This document shows, one piece after another, positions 6,383 to 13,575 of a DNA stretch of 17,780 nt. The translations under genes were made by a program, and so were the position numbers. The notes under the pieces are model-generated. The model was not told the origin of the DNA, did no database searches, and was given only the letters and a program-made list of their open reading frames with translations. The DNA comes from Desulfobacteraceae bacterium (lineage in GTDB: Bacteria > Desulfobacterota > DSM-4660 > Desulfatiglandales > Desulfatiglandaceae), in the NCBI GenBank assembly GCA_013203065.1, contig JABMQV010000214.1, positions 1 through 17,780 on the forward strand, given 5' to 3'. Position 1 is the stretch's first letter. The number at the start of each line of letters is the position of its first letter.

Positions 6383-8200
6383 GTGAAAGGGGTATCTGGG
6401 AGGCTGCTCGAAATTGATCTGAGCAAAGGGAAAACAGAAGACCGTGCCATCTCCGAGGAGATGTTTGAAAAGTATCTGGGTGGGAGAGGCCTGGGGGCAC
6501 GGTTGTTGTTTGATATGCTTCCTGCCAAAACCGCCCCGCTTTCCCCCGAAAACCCACTCTTTTTTCTGACTGGCCCCCTCACTGGAACAAAGGTCCCTGG
6601 CTCATCGAAATTTGTAGTCATCACCAAGTCCCCCCTTACTGGAGCCTGGTGTGACAGCTACTCGAGCGGAAAGTTGCCGATTGAACTCAAGAAATTGGGT
6701 TATGACGGAATGATCATACGCGGAAAATCCAACCATCCCTGCTACCTGAAGATCGATAACAGCGGTGTTCGCATAAAAGGGGCCGTCGCGATCTGGGGAA
6801 AGGACAGCTTTGAAACAGACGAGATCCTGAAAGAAACCGAGGGGGATCCCTCTGCAGGCATCACCTCTATCGGACCGGCCGGTGAAAGGCTGTGTAGATT
6901 TGCCTGCATTAATAGTGAGCTTTATCGTCAGGCCGCAAGGGGAGGTGTCGGGGCGGTCATGGGGTCAAAAAATCTAAAGGCAATTGTAACCAAGGGCAAA
7001 GGACGAGTTCACCAGCATGATCGTAAAAAGCTCGTAGCCCTGAATCAAAGAAACTATCAGCGATCCCGAAAAAGCGAGGTTGCCAAGGCGAGGATGAAAT
7101 ATGGGACTCCTCTGACGCTCAACGTTACCCACGCTGGTGGGATGTTGCCGACAAAGAATTTCCAATTTGGGACATGGGAAAAGGCCCTAAGGAAAATTGA
7201 CGCTGAAGGAGTATACAAGAGCAGGATATCCCGCAAGGCATGTATTTCGTGCTTTACGCCTTGTAGCACGATTACCCGGGCCTCCGATGGTAAATACCAA
7301 GGCAGCACGGTCGAAGGACCGGAGTATGAGACGCTCTCCATGTTGGGGTCCAACTTGTTGATTGACTCCTTGCCTGAGATTATTCAGGCGAATTTGCTTT
7401 GTGACAAATTGGGGTTGGATACCATATCTGCGGGAAATGTGATCGGTTTTACGATGGAGTGTTTTGAAAACGGATTGATTTCGCCAACGCAGATGGGAGG
7501 TTTGGATGTTCGCTTCGGAGACGGCGAGGCGAGTCTCGCTGCAATTGAAATGATCGCCATGAGAAGAGGCTTCGGTGACATTCTCGCTGAAGGGGTCAGG
7601 AAAACTGCCGAGCATATTGGAGGAGGCTCAGATCGGTTCGCCATGCACGTAAAAGGGATGGAGTTTCCCGGATACGACCCCAGAGGCGCCTTTGGATCGG
7701 CCCTCTCTTATGCAGTTAGCCCGAGGGGTGCATGCCATCGCAGGGCTTGGCCTCCCGCAAAGGAAATATTAGGGGAATATCCGCCATATACTGCGGAGGG
7801 AAAGGCGGAAATGGTCAAGGAGCTGTACGATGAAAATTGTGTTTTGCATTCACTCTTGGTATGCGATTTCCAGTCAAAATTCATTCCTTTATCCCTGGAG
7901 GATTATGGACAGTATTTTCAGGCCGTGACAGGAGAAGAGATATCGAAGAATGACTTTCTTTCCATTGCAGAAAGGATTGAGACGTTAATCAGGATGTTCA
8001 ATATCAGAGAGGGGCTCGCAAGAAAAGATGATACGTTACCCCATAGAACCCTGTATGAGCCTCTTCCGGATGGCCCTGCTAAAGGGCAGTGTATTGGAGA
8101 TGAGAACCTCAACCGAATGATCGACGAATACTATACGTCCCGGGGATGGGATTCATCTGGTGTTCCAACCGAAGATACCCTCAGGAGGTCTCAACTTTGA
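6383..8200 (+). CDS. aor: Tungsten-dependent aldehyde:ferredoxin oxidoreductase
   Basis: AOR oxidises aldehydes to carboxylates with ferredoxin, or runs the reverse acid reduction, using a tungsten bis-pterin and one 4Fe-4S cluster in the cytoplasm. I chose GTG at 6383: AAAGGAGG lies six bases upstream, and the product starts with the family opening GVSGRLLEIDLS and has 605 residues, the length I recall for Pyrococcus furiosus AOR. With this start, the cluster cysteines fall at C287, C290, C294 and C494; the archaeal enzyme has C288, C291, C295 and C494. A longer frame from ATG 6320 adds 21 unfamily-like residues. Other family blocks are GGRGLGARLL, TGPLTGTKVPGSSKF, GPEYE (E314) and the pterin-contact stretch CDKLGLDTIS (D341). 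It is first in a four-gene operon. The aldehyde substrate is unknown; a role such as the BamB subunit of class II benzoyl-CoA reductase is less likely with no other bam genes nearby. Confidence 0.95.
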   Translation: MKGVSGRLLEIDLSKGKTEDRAISEEMFEKYLGGRGLGARLLFDMLPAKTAPLSPENPLFFLTGPLTGTKVPGSSKFVVITKSPLTGAWCDSYSSGKLPIELKKLGYDGMIIRGKSNHPCYLKIDNSGVRIKGAVAIWGKDSFETDEILKETEGDPSAGITSIGPAGERLCRFACINSELYRQAARGGVGAVMGSKNLKAIVTKGKGRVHQHDRKKLVALNQRNYQRSRKSEVAKARMKYGTPLTLNVTHAGGMLPTKNFQFGTWEKALRKIDAEGVYKSRISRKACISCFTPCSTITRASDGKYQGSTVEGPEYETLSMLGSNLLIDSLPEIIQANLLCDKLGLDTISAGNVIGFTMECFENGLISPTQMGGLDVRFGDGEASLAAIEMIAMRRGFGDILAEGVRKTAEHIGGGSDRFAMHVKGMEFPGYDPRGAFGSALSYAVSPRGACHRRAWPPAKEILGEYPPYTAEGKAEMVKELYDENCVLHSLLVCDFQSKFIPLSLEDYGQYFQAVTGEEISKNDFLSIAERIETLIRMFNIREGLARKDDTLPHRTLYEPLPDGPAKGQCIGDENLNRMIDEYYTSRGWDSSGVPTEDTLRRSQL

Positions 8201-8228
8201 ATCTGGGAAAGCGGGATTTCAGTGAGCC

Positions 8229-8501
8229 ATGAACCTGACGATCAGCGTAATTGGTGAGGACATCATTCTAAAGCAGGAAACTACTCTTGAACTTGCATCT
8301 CCAACACTAACAGATGTAACGAGATTTCTTTTGGAGCAGAATCGGACCGAGTGGGAGCGTATTGTACGAGATGATTTCACACCTTCAGAGGGATACGAAG
8401 TCTTGGTCAACGGTAGGAACATCAAATCCCTTGCAGGTCTTGATACAAAAATACAAGAAGGAGATGAGATTGTCTTTACCGTGCCTCTGGTGGGCGGATA
8501 A
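8229..8501 (+). CDS. moaD: MoaD/ThiS-type sulfur carrier for pterin cofactor synthesis
   Basis: A 90-residue ubiquitin-like protein ending exactly in Gly-Gly (VPLVGG), the signature of MoaD/ThiS carriers. MoaD is activated at this C-terminus as a thiocarboxylate and donates the dithiolene sulfurs of molybdopterin, the organic part of the tungsten cofactor used by AOR. The late part (GYEVLVNGRNIKSL then IQEGDEIVFTVPLVGG) matches the family pattern. It starts 28 bases after the AOR stop with only a weak ribosome site, suggesting coupled expression. MoaD genes commonly travel with AOR genes. ThiS is the alternative but the ORF is longer than ThiS (about 66 residues) and no thiamine gene is near. 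Confidence 0.9.
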   Translation: MNLTISVIGEDIILKQETTLELASPTLTDVTRFLLEQNRTEWERIVRDDFTPSEGYEVLVNGRNIKSLAGLDTKIQEGDEIVFTVPLVGG

Positions 8502-8609
8502 ATATAAAGCTACATTTTCCCCCGAAATCCTCTCAAGGCCATCTTCTTATGAGTGCGGAAAGGTTTGAGAAAAGTTGGAGCTTCAACATCAAAGTAAAGG
8601 AGGTTCTTG

Positions 8610-9608
8610 ATGGGTTCTAAGAAGATCGATGGTCATCGACATGTGGTTTTACCGGAGGCCATTACCGTCGCCGCCAAGTTGGACCCGGTCAAATCAATCA
8701 ATATATACCCTTCAGGTCTACATGAAAGATCCAGAGAGATAAACAGCCAGAAGGGCGTGCAGTGGGATCGTAAGATGAGTGATTTTGACGAAAATGTTGC
8801 TGATTTGAAGGCGGGAGAGATGGATATGGGAGTCCTTCAGCCAACGCAAACGATGTTTTTTTATTGGGCAGAATCCCCTGCGGCTGCAGAATTGACTCGA
8901 ATGGTTAACGAATACACGGCCCGAGGAGTCCGGCAACACCCTGAACACCTTGTAGGCCTGGCCACAGTCCCTCTTCAGGATGTGGATCTGGCAATCAGGG
9001 AACTTACCCATACCGTCCAAGAGCTGGGATTAAGAGGCGTGGTGATCGGGTCTAATATCAATGGCCACGGCTTCGACGAGGATCAGTTTCAGCCGTTTTT
9101 TGAAAAGGTGGAAGAGCTTGATGTGCCGGTTTTTGTACATCCCAACAGTCCGATGGGGATCGAGCGGGTCCGTAATTATTACCTGGCAAATTTCTTGGCT
9201 TATCCCCTGGAATCCACAGTAACTGCAGCCCAATTTGTGTTTGGGGGCGTTCTGGACCGATATCCCAATCTAAAAATTTGTCTATCCCATGCTGGTGGCG
9301 TCCTGCCTTTTTTGTTGGGTCGTTTGGAGCACGGCCAATCTGTACGGCCCGAGGCACAGGGGCATTGCAAACATCCTTTTCCCCATTACCTGAAAAATTT
9401 TTTTGTGGATACTATTACTTTCCGGCCCGACACACTTCGTTTTGTATTAGAAATTATGCCTAAAGGGCATGTTTTCATGGGAACGGATTATCCTTATGAT
9501 ATGGCCGATACAGATCCGGTGGGTTCCGTGAAGGCGACGGTAACGGATGAAGATTTGCGAGGGAAGATCTTCGGTGAAAATCTTGGTACGTTGATGGGTC
9601 TCTTCTAA
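8610..9608 (+). CDS. Metal-dependent hydrolase of the amidohydrolase_2 family (decarboxylase-like)
   Basis: A 332-residue TIM-barrel metal enzyme. The start is ATG 8610 (AAAGGAGG at 8596-8603, six bases upstream); a TTG immediately before is in frame but less likely. Metal-ligand motifs are all present: D7-G-H9-R-H11 (HxH), H177 in VHPNSPMG, H227 in LSHAGG and D293 in MGTDYPYD. This pattern is that of the ACMSD / gamma-resorcylate decarboxylase / 5-carboxyvanillate decarboxylase group and of related C-C or ester/lactone hydrolases. Members usually act on cyclic or aromatic carboxylates. A 108-base gap separates it from moaD and about 106 bases from the next gene; no promoter was seen in either, so it is treated as part of the AOR operon. 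The exact reaction cannot be assigned. Confidence 0.9.
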   Translation: MGSKKIDGHRHVVLPEAITVAAKLDPVKSINIYPSGLHERSREINSQKGVQWDRKMSDFDENVADLKAGEMDMGVLQPTQTMFFYWAESPAAAELTRMVNEYTARGVRQHPEHLVGLATVPLQDVDLAIRELTHTVQELGLRGVVIGSNINGHGFDEDQFQPFFEKVEELDVPVFVHPNSPMGIERVRNYYLANFLAYPLESTVTAAQFVFGGVLDRYPNLKICLSHAGGVLPFLLGRLEHGQSVRPEAQGHCKHPFPHYLKNFFVDTITFRPDTLRFVLEIMPKGHVFMGTDYPYDMADTDPVGSVKATVTDEDLRGKIFGENLGTLMGLF

Positions 9609-9714
9609 ACACTCCAGATATGCTCCTAACCCCAAACCTCATCGCAAGATCGTTTGAATGCCCTGAAGGGCGAGGAATCCTGGAATATTTTCGTAAAGAC
9701 TAGGAGGGATGGTG

Positions 9715-10743
9715 ATGAAAGCGATGGTGATGAGGGAATGGAATGGGCCGTACATGTTGGAGGACCGTCCCATTCCGGAAGTTGGTCCCCTGGATGTGTT
9801 GATCAAGGTGAAGGCCTGCGGCATAGGGTATACCCTTACGAACCTCAGGGCCGGGAAACTGGGGGGGAGTGTGCCCCGTATCATCGGCCATGAGATCGGC
9901 GGAATTGTGGAGGATATCGGTTCCATGGTCACCACCTGCAAACCGGGAGACAGGGTGTGTGCCCACTTTTACCTCACCTGCGGCCGTTGCAAGTGGTGCG
10001 TGAATGGCCGAGAAACCCTATGTGAGAATTTTGGAGGGTACGTGGGGGCGGCCATCGACGGCGGATTTGCCGAGTATGCCAAGCTGCCGGAGCGCAACGT
10101 GCTCCCCATCCCAGAAGGTGTTGGCTTTGCCGAGGCGGGAATAACGACCGATGCGGTGGCCACCAACTGGCACGTTTTCAAGGAGCGATGCAAGACAAAG
10201 CCCAATGACTGCGTCCTGGTGGTGGGTGCCGGGGGGGGTGTGGGAATCCATGCGGTACAGGTGGCCAAGATCTTTGGCGCCCAGGTGATTGGTGTCGATG
10301 TTTCTGATGAGAAACTGGAACTGGCCAAAAAATACGGGGCAGATGAGGTCATCAACGTCGCGGGCAAAGAGATGTCCCAGGAGGTGATGAAGATCACGGC
10401 AGGGGGCGGCGTTGACGCCGTGGTAGATATGGTCAGCACCAGGCAGACCCTGGAAGCGGGGATTAAGTCCCTGGGAGTCGGTGGGACGCTCGTGGTGGTT
10501 GGGGTTCCCCAGGAGGTCACCTCTCTTGATTTTGAACCCGCGCGACTAATCCATGACGAGCTGAATCTCACCGGATGTCGATGCGCTACCCGGCAGGAGA
10601 TAAGGGAATCGCTGGAATTGGTAAGACGGGGTATGGTAAGGCCCGCGGTGGTGAACACATTTCCGCTCGATGAGGCCAACAGGGTCCAAGGACTTATAGA
10701 CAAGATGGAACTCCTCGGACGAACAGTCTTTGTATTCGAATAG
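9715..10743 (+). CDS. Zinc-dependent MDR alcohol dehydrogenase
   Basis: A 342-residue medium-chain dehydrogenase/reductase that should interconvert an alcohol and an aldehyde or ketone with NAD(P)H. I took ATG 9715 because AGGAGGG (9702-9708) sits six bases ahead; ATG 9709 abuts it. Catalytic-zinc residues C35 and H59-E60 (GHEIGG) and the structural zinc lobe C89-x2-C92-x2-C95-x7-C103 are present. The Rossmann motif GAGGGVG follows, and VDVSDEK at the end of the second strand points to NAD(H). The usual CGxCxTD after C35 reads CGIGYTL: the Thr relay residue is kept but the Asp is lost. It is last in the AOR operon and may supply or consume the aldehyde used by AOR (inference). Had/BamQ-like alicyclic alcohol dehydrogenases are a possible relative. 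Confidence 0.92.
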   Translation: MKAMVMREWNGPYMLEDRPIPEVGPLDVLIKVKACGIGYTLTNLRAGKLGGSVPRIIGHEIGGIVEDIGSMVTTCKPGDRVCAHFYLTCGRCKWCVNGRETLCENFGGYVGAAIDGGFAEYAKLPERNVLPIPEGVGFAEAGITTDAVATNWHVFKERCKTKPNDCVLVVGAGGGVGIHAVQVAKIFGAQVIGVDVSDEKLELAKKYGADEVINVAGKEMSQEVMKITAGGGVDAVVDMVSTRQTLEAGIKSLGVGGTLVVVGVPQEVTSLDFEPARLIHDELNLTGCRCATRQEIRESLELVRRGMVRPAVVNTFPLDEANRVQGLIDKMELLGRTVFVFE

Positions 10744-10967
10744 GACTTCTTAACCGGATCGAGGCGGGACACCGGTCCATAGGCATCGGAGGGTCGGTGC
10801 AATAGCAACCGGAATCCTAATCAGATAGTTCTTTCATCTCTCCATCACATAACCGCTCAATAATCTCGGGCACCGTGGGGCCCGGCCGCCGCCCCCGGTT
10901 ATCTACCCTCAGGAGAGAAGTTACACTCCTCACGCATAACTGGCACATTTTGCAATGTTTTTTTCCG

Positions 10968-10997
10968 TTGACACACCAAGGTCCTTCTCCCTATACT
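10968..10997 (+). promoter_or_regulatory. Sigma70-type promoter for the second Liv operon
   Basis: TTGACA (10968-10973), 18 bases, then TATACT (10992-10997): five of six matches at -10 and a perfect -35. It is the best promoter candidate in the window and reads into the Tat-exported binding-protein gene. Confidence 0.65.
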
Positions 10998-11158
10998 CCT
11001 TTCATCTCTTACCACGCGCTCCAAGCAATGGGGATCTACGAACCGCAGGCCCGGAGGATGTCATTTTCCAGCACGAAATCGAAGGGATCTTTTGTAACCT
11101 TTTTTTGATAAATCTGAAAGAACCCAAAAGGAGACCAAAAGGAGGTGATGAAATAGGA

Positions 11159-11181
11159 GTGACCGGATCTGGTCAGGTCAC
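11159..11181 (+). promoter_or_regulatory. Leader hairpin upstream of the binding-protein gene
   Basis: Six-base arms GTGACC and GGTCAC enclose 11 bases; inside, TGACC and GGTCA can pair alternatively around GGATCT. Two exclusive pairings close to a perfect Shine-Dalgarno suggest leader-based control or mRNA protection. The mechanism is unproven and no known riboswitch class was recognised. Confidence 0.3.
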
Positions 11182-11244
11182 GAATCATTCGGTGGTATTT
11201 TTTTCTTGGAGTTAACGGGTTTAGTTGAAAGAAGGAGGTTTGTC

Positions 11245-12606
11245 ATGAGTAAGAAGAAGATCGGAAGAAGGGAATTCCTCAAGTCTGCGGGAGCAGCAGG
11301 AGTTGGTCTTGGGGCGGCCGGGCTCCTGGGCTCGACCGTGAAGGTGAGAAAGGCAACTGCTGCGCAGACGCGTTCCGTCCCAAAGACGCCCATCAGGATA
11401 GCGACCGTGAGTTTCTTGACCGGGGCAGCGGCGGCGCCTTTCGGCATCCCCGGAGACAATTCCTACAAATTGTGTGTCGATGAGATCAACAAAACGGGCG
11501 GCATATTGGGCAGAAAAATCGAAATGAAAAGCTATGACGAATCGGGTGGTGCCGGTGCGCAGGTAAAGTTGGCCCGTAAATTGATATTAGAGGACAAGGT
11601 CGATGTTATTCTGGGCTACATCTCCTCTGGAAACTGCAAGGCAGTGCTGCCCTTGAGTGATGAACTGGGCGGCCTTATCATCGCCTATGACTGTGGTACC
11701 CATGTGCTGATGGAGAAAAAACGGACTCCTTATAAGGTCCCCAAATATGGCCTTGGATTTCGTAGTTCGGCCCATCTGGGAATCGACAACATCGGACTGG
11801 CCCTCTATATCCAGGAATATTACCCCGGCATCAAAAAGATCGCGGGCATCAATCCTGACTATGCCTGGGGAAGGGATAGCTGGCTCATATTTGAAACCGC
11901 CATCAAGAAATTGGTGCCAGGTGTGCAAGTGGTCAAGAAACTGTGGCCAAAGCTGTTTACCACTGACTACACGGCCCATATCAGTGCCCTGATCGGCTCC
12001 GGAGCCGAGGTTATCCACTCGGCCCTGTGGGGCGGAGATGCCGTGACCTTCACAAAACAGGCCATCGGGATGGGTCTCTTTAAGAAGGCGCGTATGGCCT
12101 TTTCCAGGGGCGAACCCTATCCCCAGGAGGTGGGAGCGGAGTATCCGGAAGGGCAGATCATCTGCTGTGCCGGAACTCACTATTTCCTCTACCCGCCGGC
12201 GGACAAGTGGCCGCTCAATAAATGGTTTGTCGAGGCCTATCACAAGCGCTACAACAAATACCCCACCTACCCGTGCTATCACGCCTATCAAGCCATCTAT
12301 ACCTATAAGGCGGCTGTGGAAAAGGCCGCCTCTCTGGTGGGCGGCTGGCCGACCAAGGAGGAGATCAGCAAGACAGTGGCAGGCATATCCATCCAGACTC
12401 CCTCGGGTATCCTCACCATCGGAGACGACCACAATGGAAGAGAGGATGTGCTGGTGGGGATCTCCAAGAAAGTCAAAGGATACTCGTTCCCCATCCTTGA
12501 CCCCGAACGTATGTCAGTCTTCCCTGCTCTCATGTGTAATGCACCTCCAGGGATACGGACTCAAGACTGGATCGAGAGCTGGAAAGAGGGGATGTGGATT
12601 AAGTAA
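11245..12606 (+). CDS. HAAT ABC transporter substrate-binding protein, Tat-exported
   Basis: A 453-residue type I periplasmic binding protein (Peripla_BP_6 family). Start ATG 11245 has AAGGAGG seven bases upstream; a longer open frame from 11206 lacks a comparable site. The N-terminus is a Tat signal: twin arginines R8-R9 in GRREFLK, then an Ala/Gly-rich core and a likely cut near KATAAQ. The mature protein begins IRIATVSFLTG, followed by typical DEINKTGGILGRKIE and a DEXX-type first lobe. It is longer than the left operon's binding protein (413 residues, Sec-type), and the two differ clearly in sequence, so they probably take different ligands. It is the first gene of the second transporter operon and is separated from livH by a strong hairpin, which commonly lets binding-protein mRNA accumulate above that of the permeases. 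Confidence 0.92.
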   Translation: MSKKKIGRREFLKSAGAAGVGLGAAGLLGSTVKVRKATAAQTRSVPKTPIRIATVSFLTGAAAAPFGIPGDNSYKLCVDEINKTGGILGRKIEMKSYDESGGAGAQVKLARKLILEDKVDVILGYISSGNCKAVLPLSDELGGLIIAYDCGTHVLMEKKRTPYKVPKYGLGFRSSAHLGIDNIGLALYIQEYYPGIKKIAGINPDYAWGRDSWLIFETAIKKLVPGVQVVKKLWPKLFTTDYTAHISALIGSGAEVIHSALWGGDAVTFTKQAIGMGLFKKARMAFSRGEPYPQEVGAEYPEGQIICCAGTHYFLYPPADKWPLNKWFVEAYHKRYNKYPTYPCYHAYQAIYTYKAAVEKAASLVGGWPTKEEISKTVAGISIQTPSGILTIGDDHNGREDVLVGISKKVKGYSFPILDPERMSVFPALMCNAPPGIRTQDWIESWKEGMWIK

Positions 12607-12635
12607 AGGACTTCAGAACCTGGAGCAACCCAATG

Positions 12636-12661
12636 GCCAGGCCCCCTGACGGGGGCCTGGC
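12636..12661 (+). terminator. Perfect GC hairpin between binding-protein gene and livH
   Basis: GCCAGGCCCCC, loop TGAC, GGGGGCCTGGC: an 11-bp perfect stem, extendable by a G-U and a U-A pair at the base. No T-run follows, so it is more likely an mRNA-stabilising or attenuating structure after the binding-protein gene than a full intrinsic terminator. Confidence 0.75.
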
Positions 12662-12679
12662 TAAGCATAGGCCACCCTT

Positions 12680-13552
12680 ATGGAAAACTGGGTTATTTAC
12701 ATACTGAATGGATTATATTTTGCCTCTTTTTTGTTTCTCACCTCGCTCGGATTGAGCATCATTCTGGGCGTAATGGGGATCTTGAATCTTGCCCACGGCT
12801 CCCTGTTTGCCGTTGGCGCCTTTATGGCCGCCTGGCTTGTGGGCGCGGTTGGTGAAAAGACCCCCATGACCATGTTTTTTGTCGGTCTTTTTGTGGCCTT
12901 GGGGGTGGTCGGGGTGATCGGGCTGATATTGGAAACATCGATCATCCGCCCTATGTACCGACGGGCATTGGAGTACCAGCTTCTGATCACCTTCGGGGCG
13001 CTACTCCTGATAGAAGACCTCATCAAAATGGTCTGGGGGGGGTCCGCCTACTACGCCTCACAGCCATTTACCATTATGGGGAATCTGGCGATCGGTAACA
13101 ATCAATACCCCGTGTATTTTCTCTTTGTCATTCTGGTCAGTATTGCCGGGGGCATCGGTATCTGGCTGATCATGTCCAAGACTCGGCTTGGGATTATGCT
13201 GAGGTCCATCTCCATGGACAGAGAGATGGCCACGGCAATGGGGATTCGGATCGGGCGGCTCAACACCCTGGCCTTTGGTATGGGTGCCGCATTGGCCGGT
13301 CTGGCCGGGGCGCTTATCGTGCCAACCACCCCCGCTCTATTGGGCATTGGAATGGATCCGCTGATCTTGGCCTTTATTGTTGTCGTCGTGGGGGGATTGG
13401 GGAGTCTCAAAGGGGCACTTGTGGGCTCTCTCATTGTGGGTGAAACCCGTTCAATCGGGATTGTCTTCTTTCCTGAAATCGAGTTGCCTTTATTGTTTTT
13501 GATCGCTGTCATCATTTTGGTGTTTAAGCCACAGGGTCTGTTTGGGAGATAA
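12680..13552 (+). CDS. livH: HAAT ABC transporter permease LivH (second importer)
   Basis: Inner-membrane permease of 290 residues. The LivH hallmark GVMGILNLAHGSLFAVGAF is in the first third, the coupling loop RLGIMLRSISMDREMA near residue 180, and VVGGLGSLKGALVGS toward the end. The ribosome site before ATG is weak and lies just after the 12636-12661 hairpin, so permease translation is probably well below that of the binding protein. It shares the fold but not close sequence with the left LivH. The next gene starts 23 bases downstream. Confidence 0.94.
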   Translation: MENWVIYILNGLYFASFLFLTSLGLSIILGVMGILNLAHGSLFAVGAFMAAWLVGAVGEKTPMTMFFVGLFVALGVVGVIGLILETSIIRPMYRRALEYQLLITFGALLLIEDLIKMVWGGSAYYASQPFTIMGNLAIGNNQYPVYFLFVILVSIAGGIGIWLIMSKTRLGIMLRSISMDREMATAMGIRIGRLNTLAFGMGAALAGLAGALIVPTTPALLGIGMDPLILAFIVVVVGGLGSLKGALVGSLIVGETRSIGIVFFPEIELPLLFLIAVIILVFKPQGLFGR

Positions 13553-13575
13553 GTGAAGGGGGTATAAGGGGCGCC

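Larger units (their letters stand above)
10744..11244 (+). other. 500-base intergenic stretch: promoter and structured leader of the second importer
   Basis: No gene is visible. The first 200 bases hold only GC-rich inverted arms (GGGGC and GCCCC around 10876-10894) that might end the upstream operon; there is no following T-run. A strong promoter candidate starts at 10968. The rest is a leader of roughly 240 nt. It carries a tandem CCAAAAGGAG (11124-11133 and 11135-11144), a full anti-16S match AAGGAGGTGAT (11139-11149) with no ORF at proper spacing, and a hairpin GTGACC/GGTCAC (11159-11181) with an alternative TGACC/GGTCA pairing inside. Confidence 0.5.

Noticed and set aside
8502..8609. 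Gap between moaD and the amidohydrolase searched for a small gene or promoter
   Set aside because: No convincing -35/-10 pair, hairpin or short ORF with a ribosome site was seen.
9969..10808. Long open frame (279 codons) on the minus strand opposite the MDR dehydrogenase
   Set aside because: Low-complexity Ser/Thr/Pro-rich product, and the plus strand encodes a complete zinc MDR with all motifs.
11587..12432. 281-codon minus-strand frame opposite the Tat-exported binding protein
   Set aside because: No family resemblance; it is the antisense of a well-supported binding protein.
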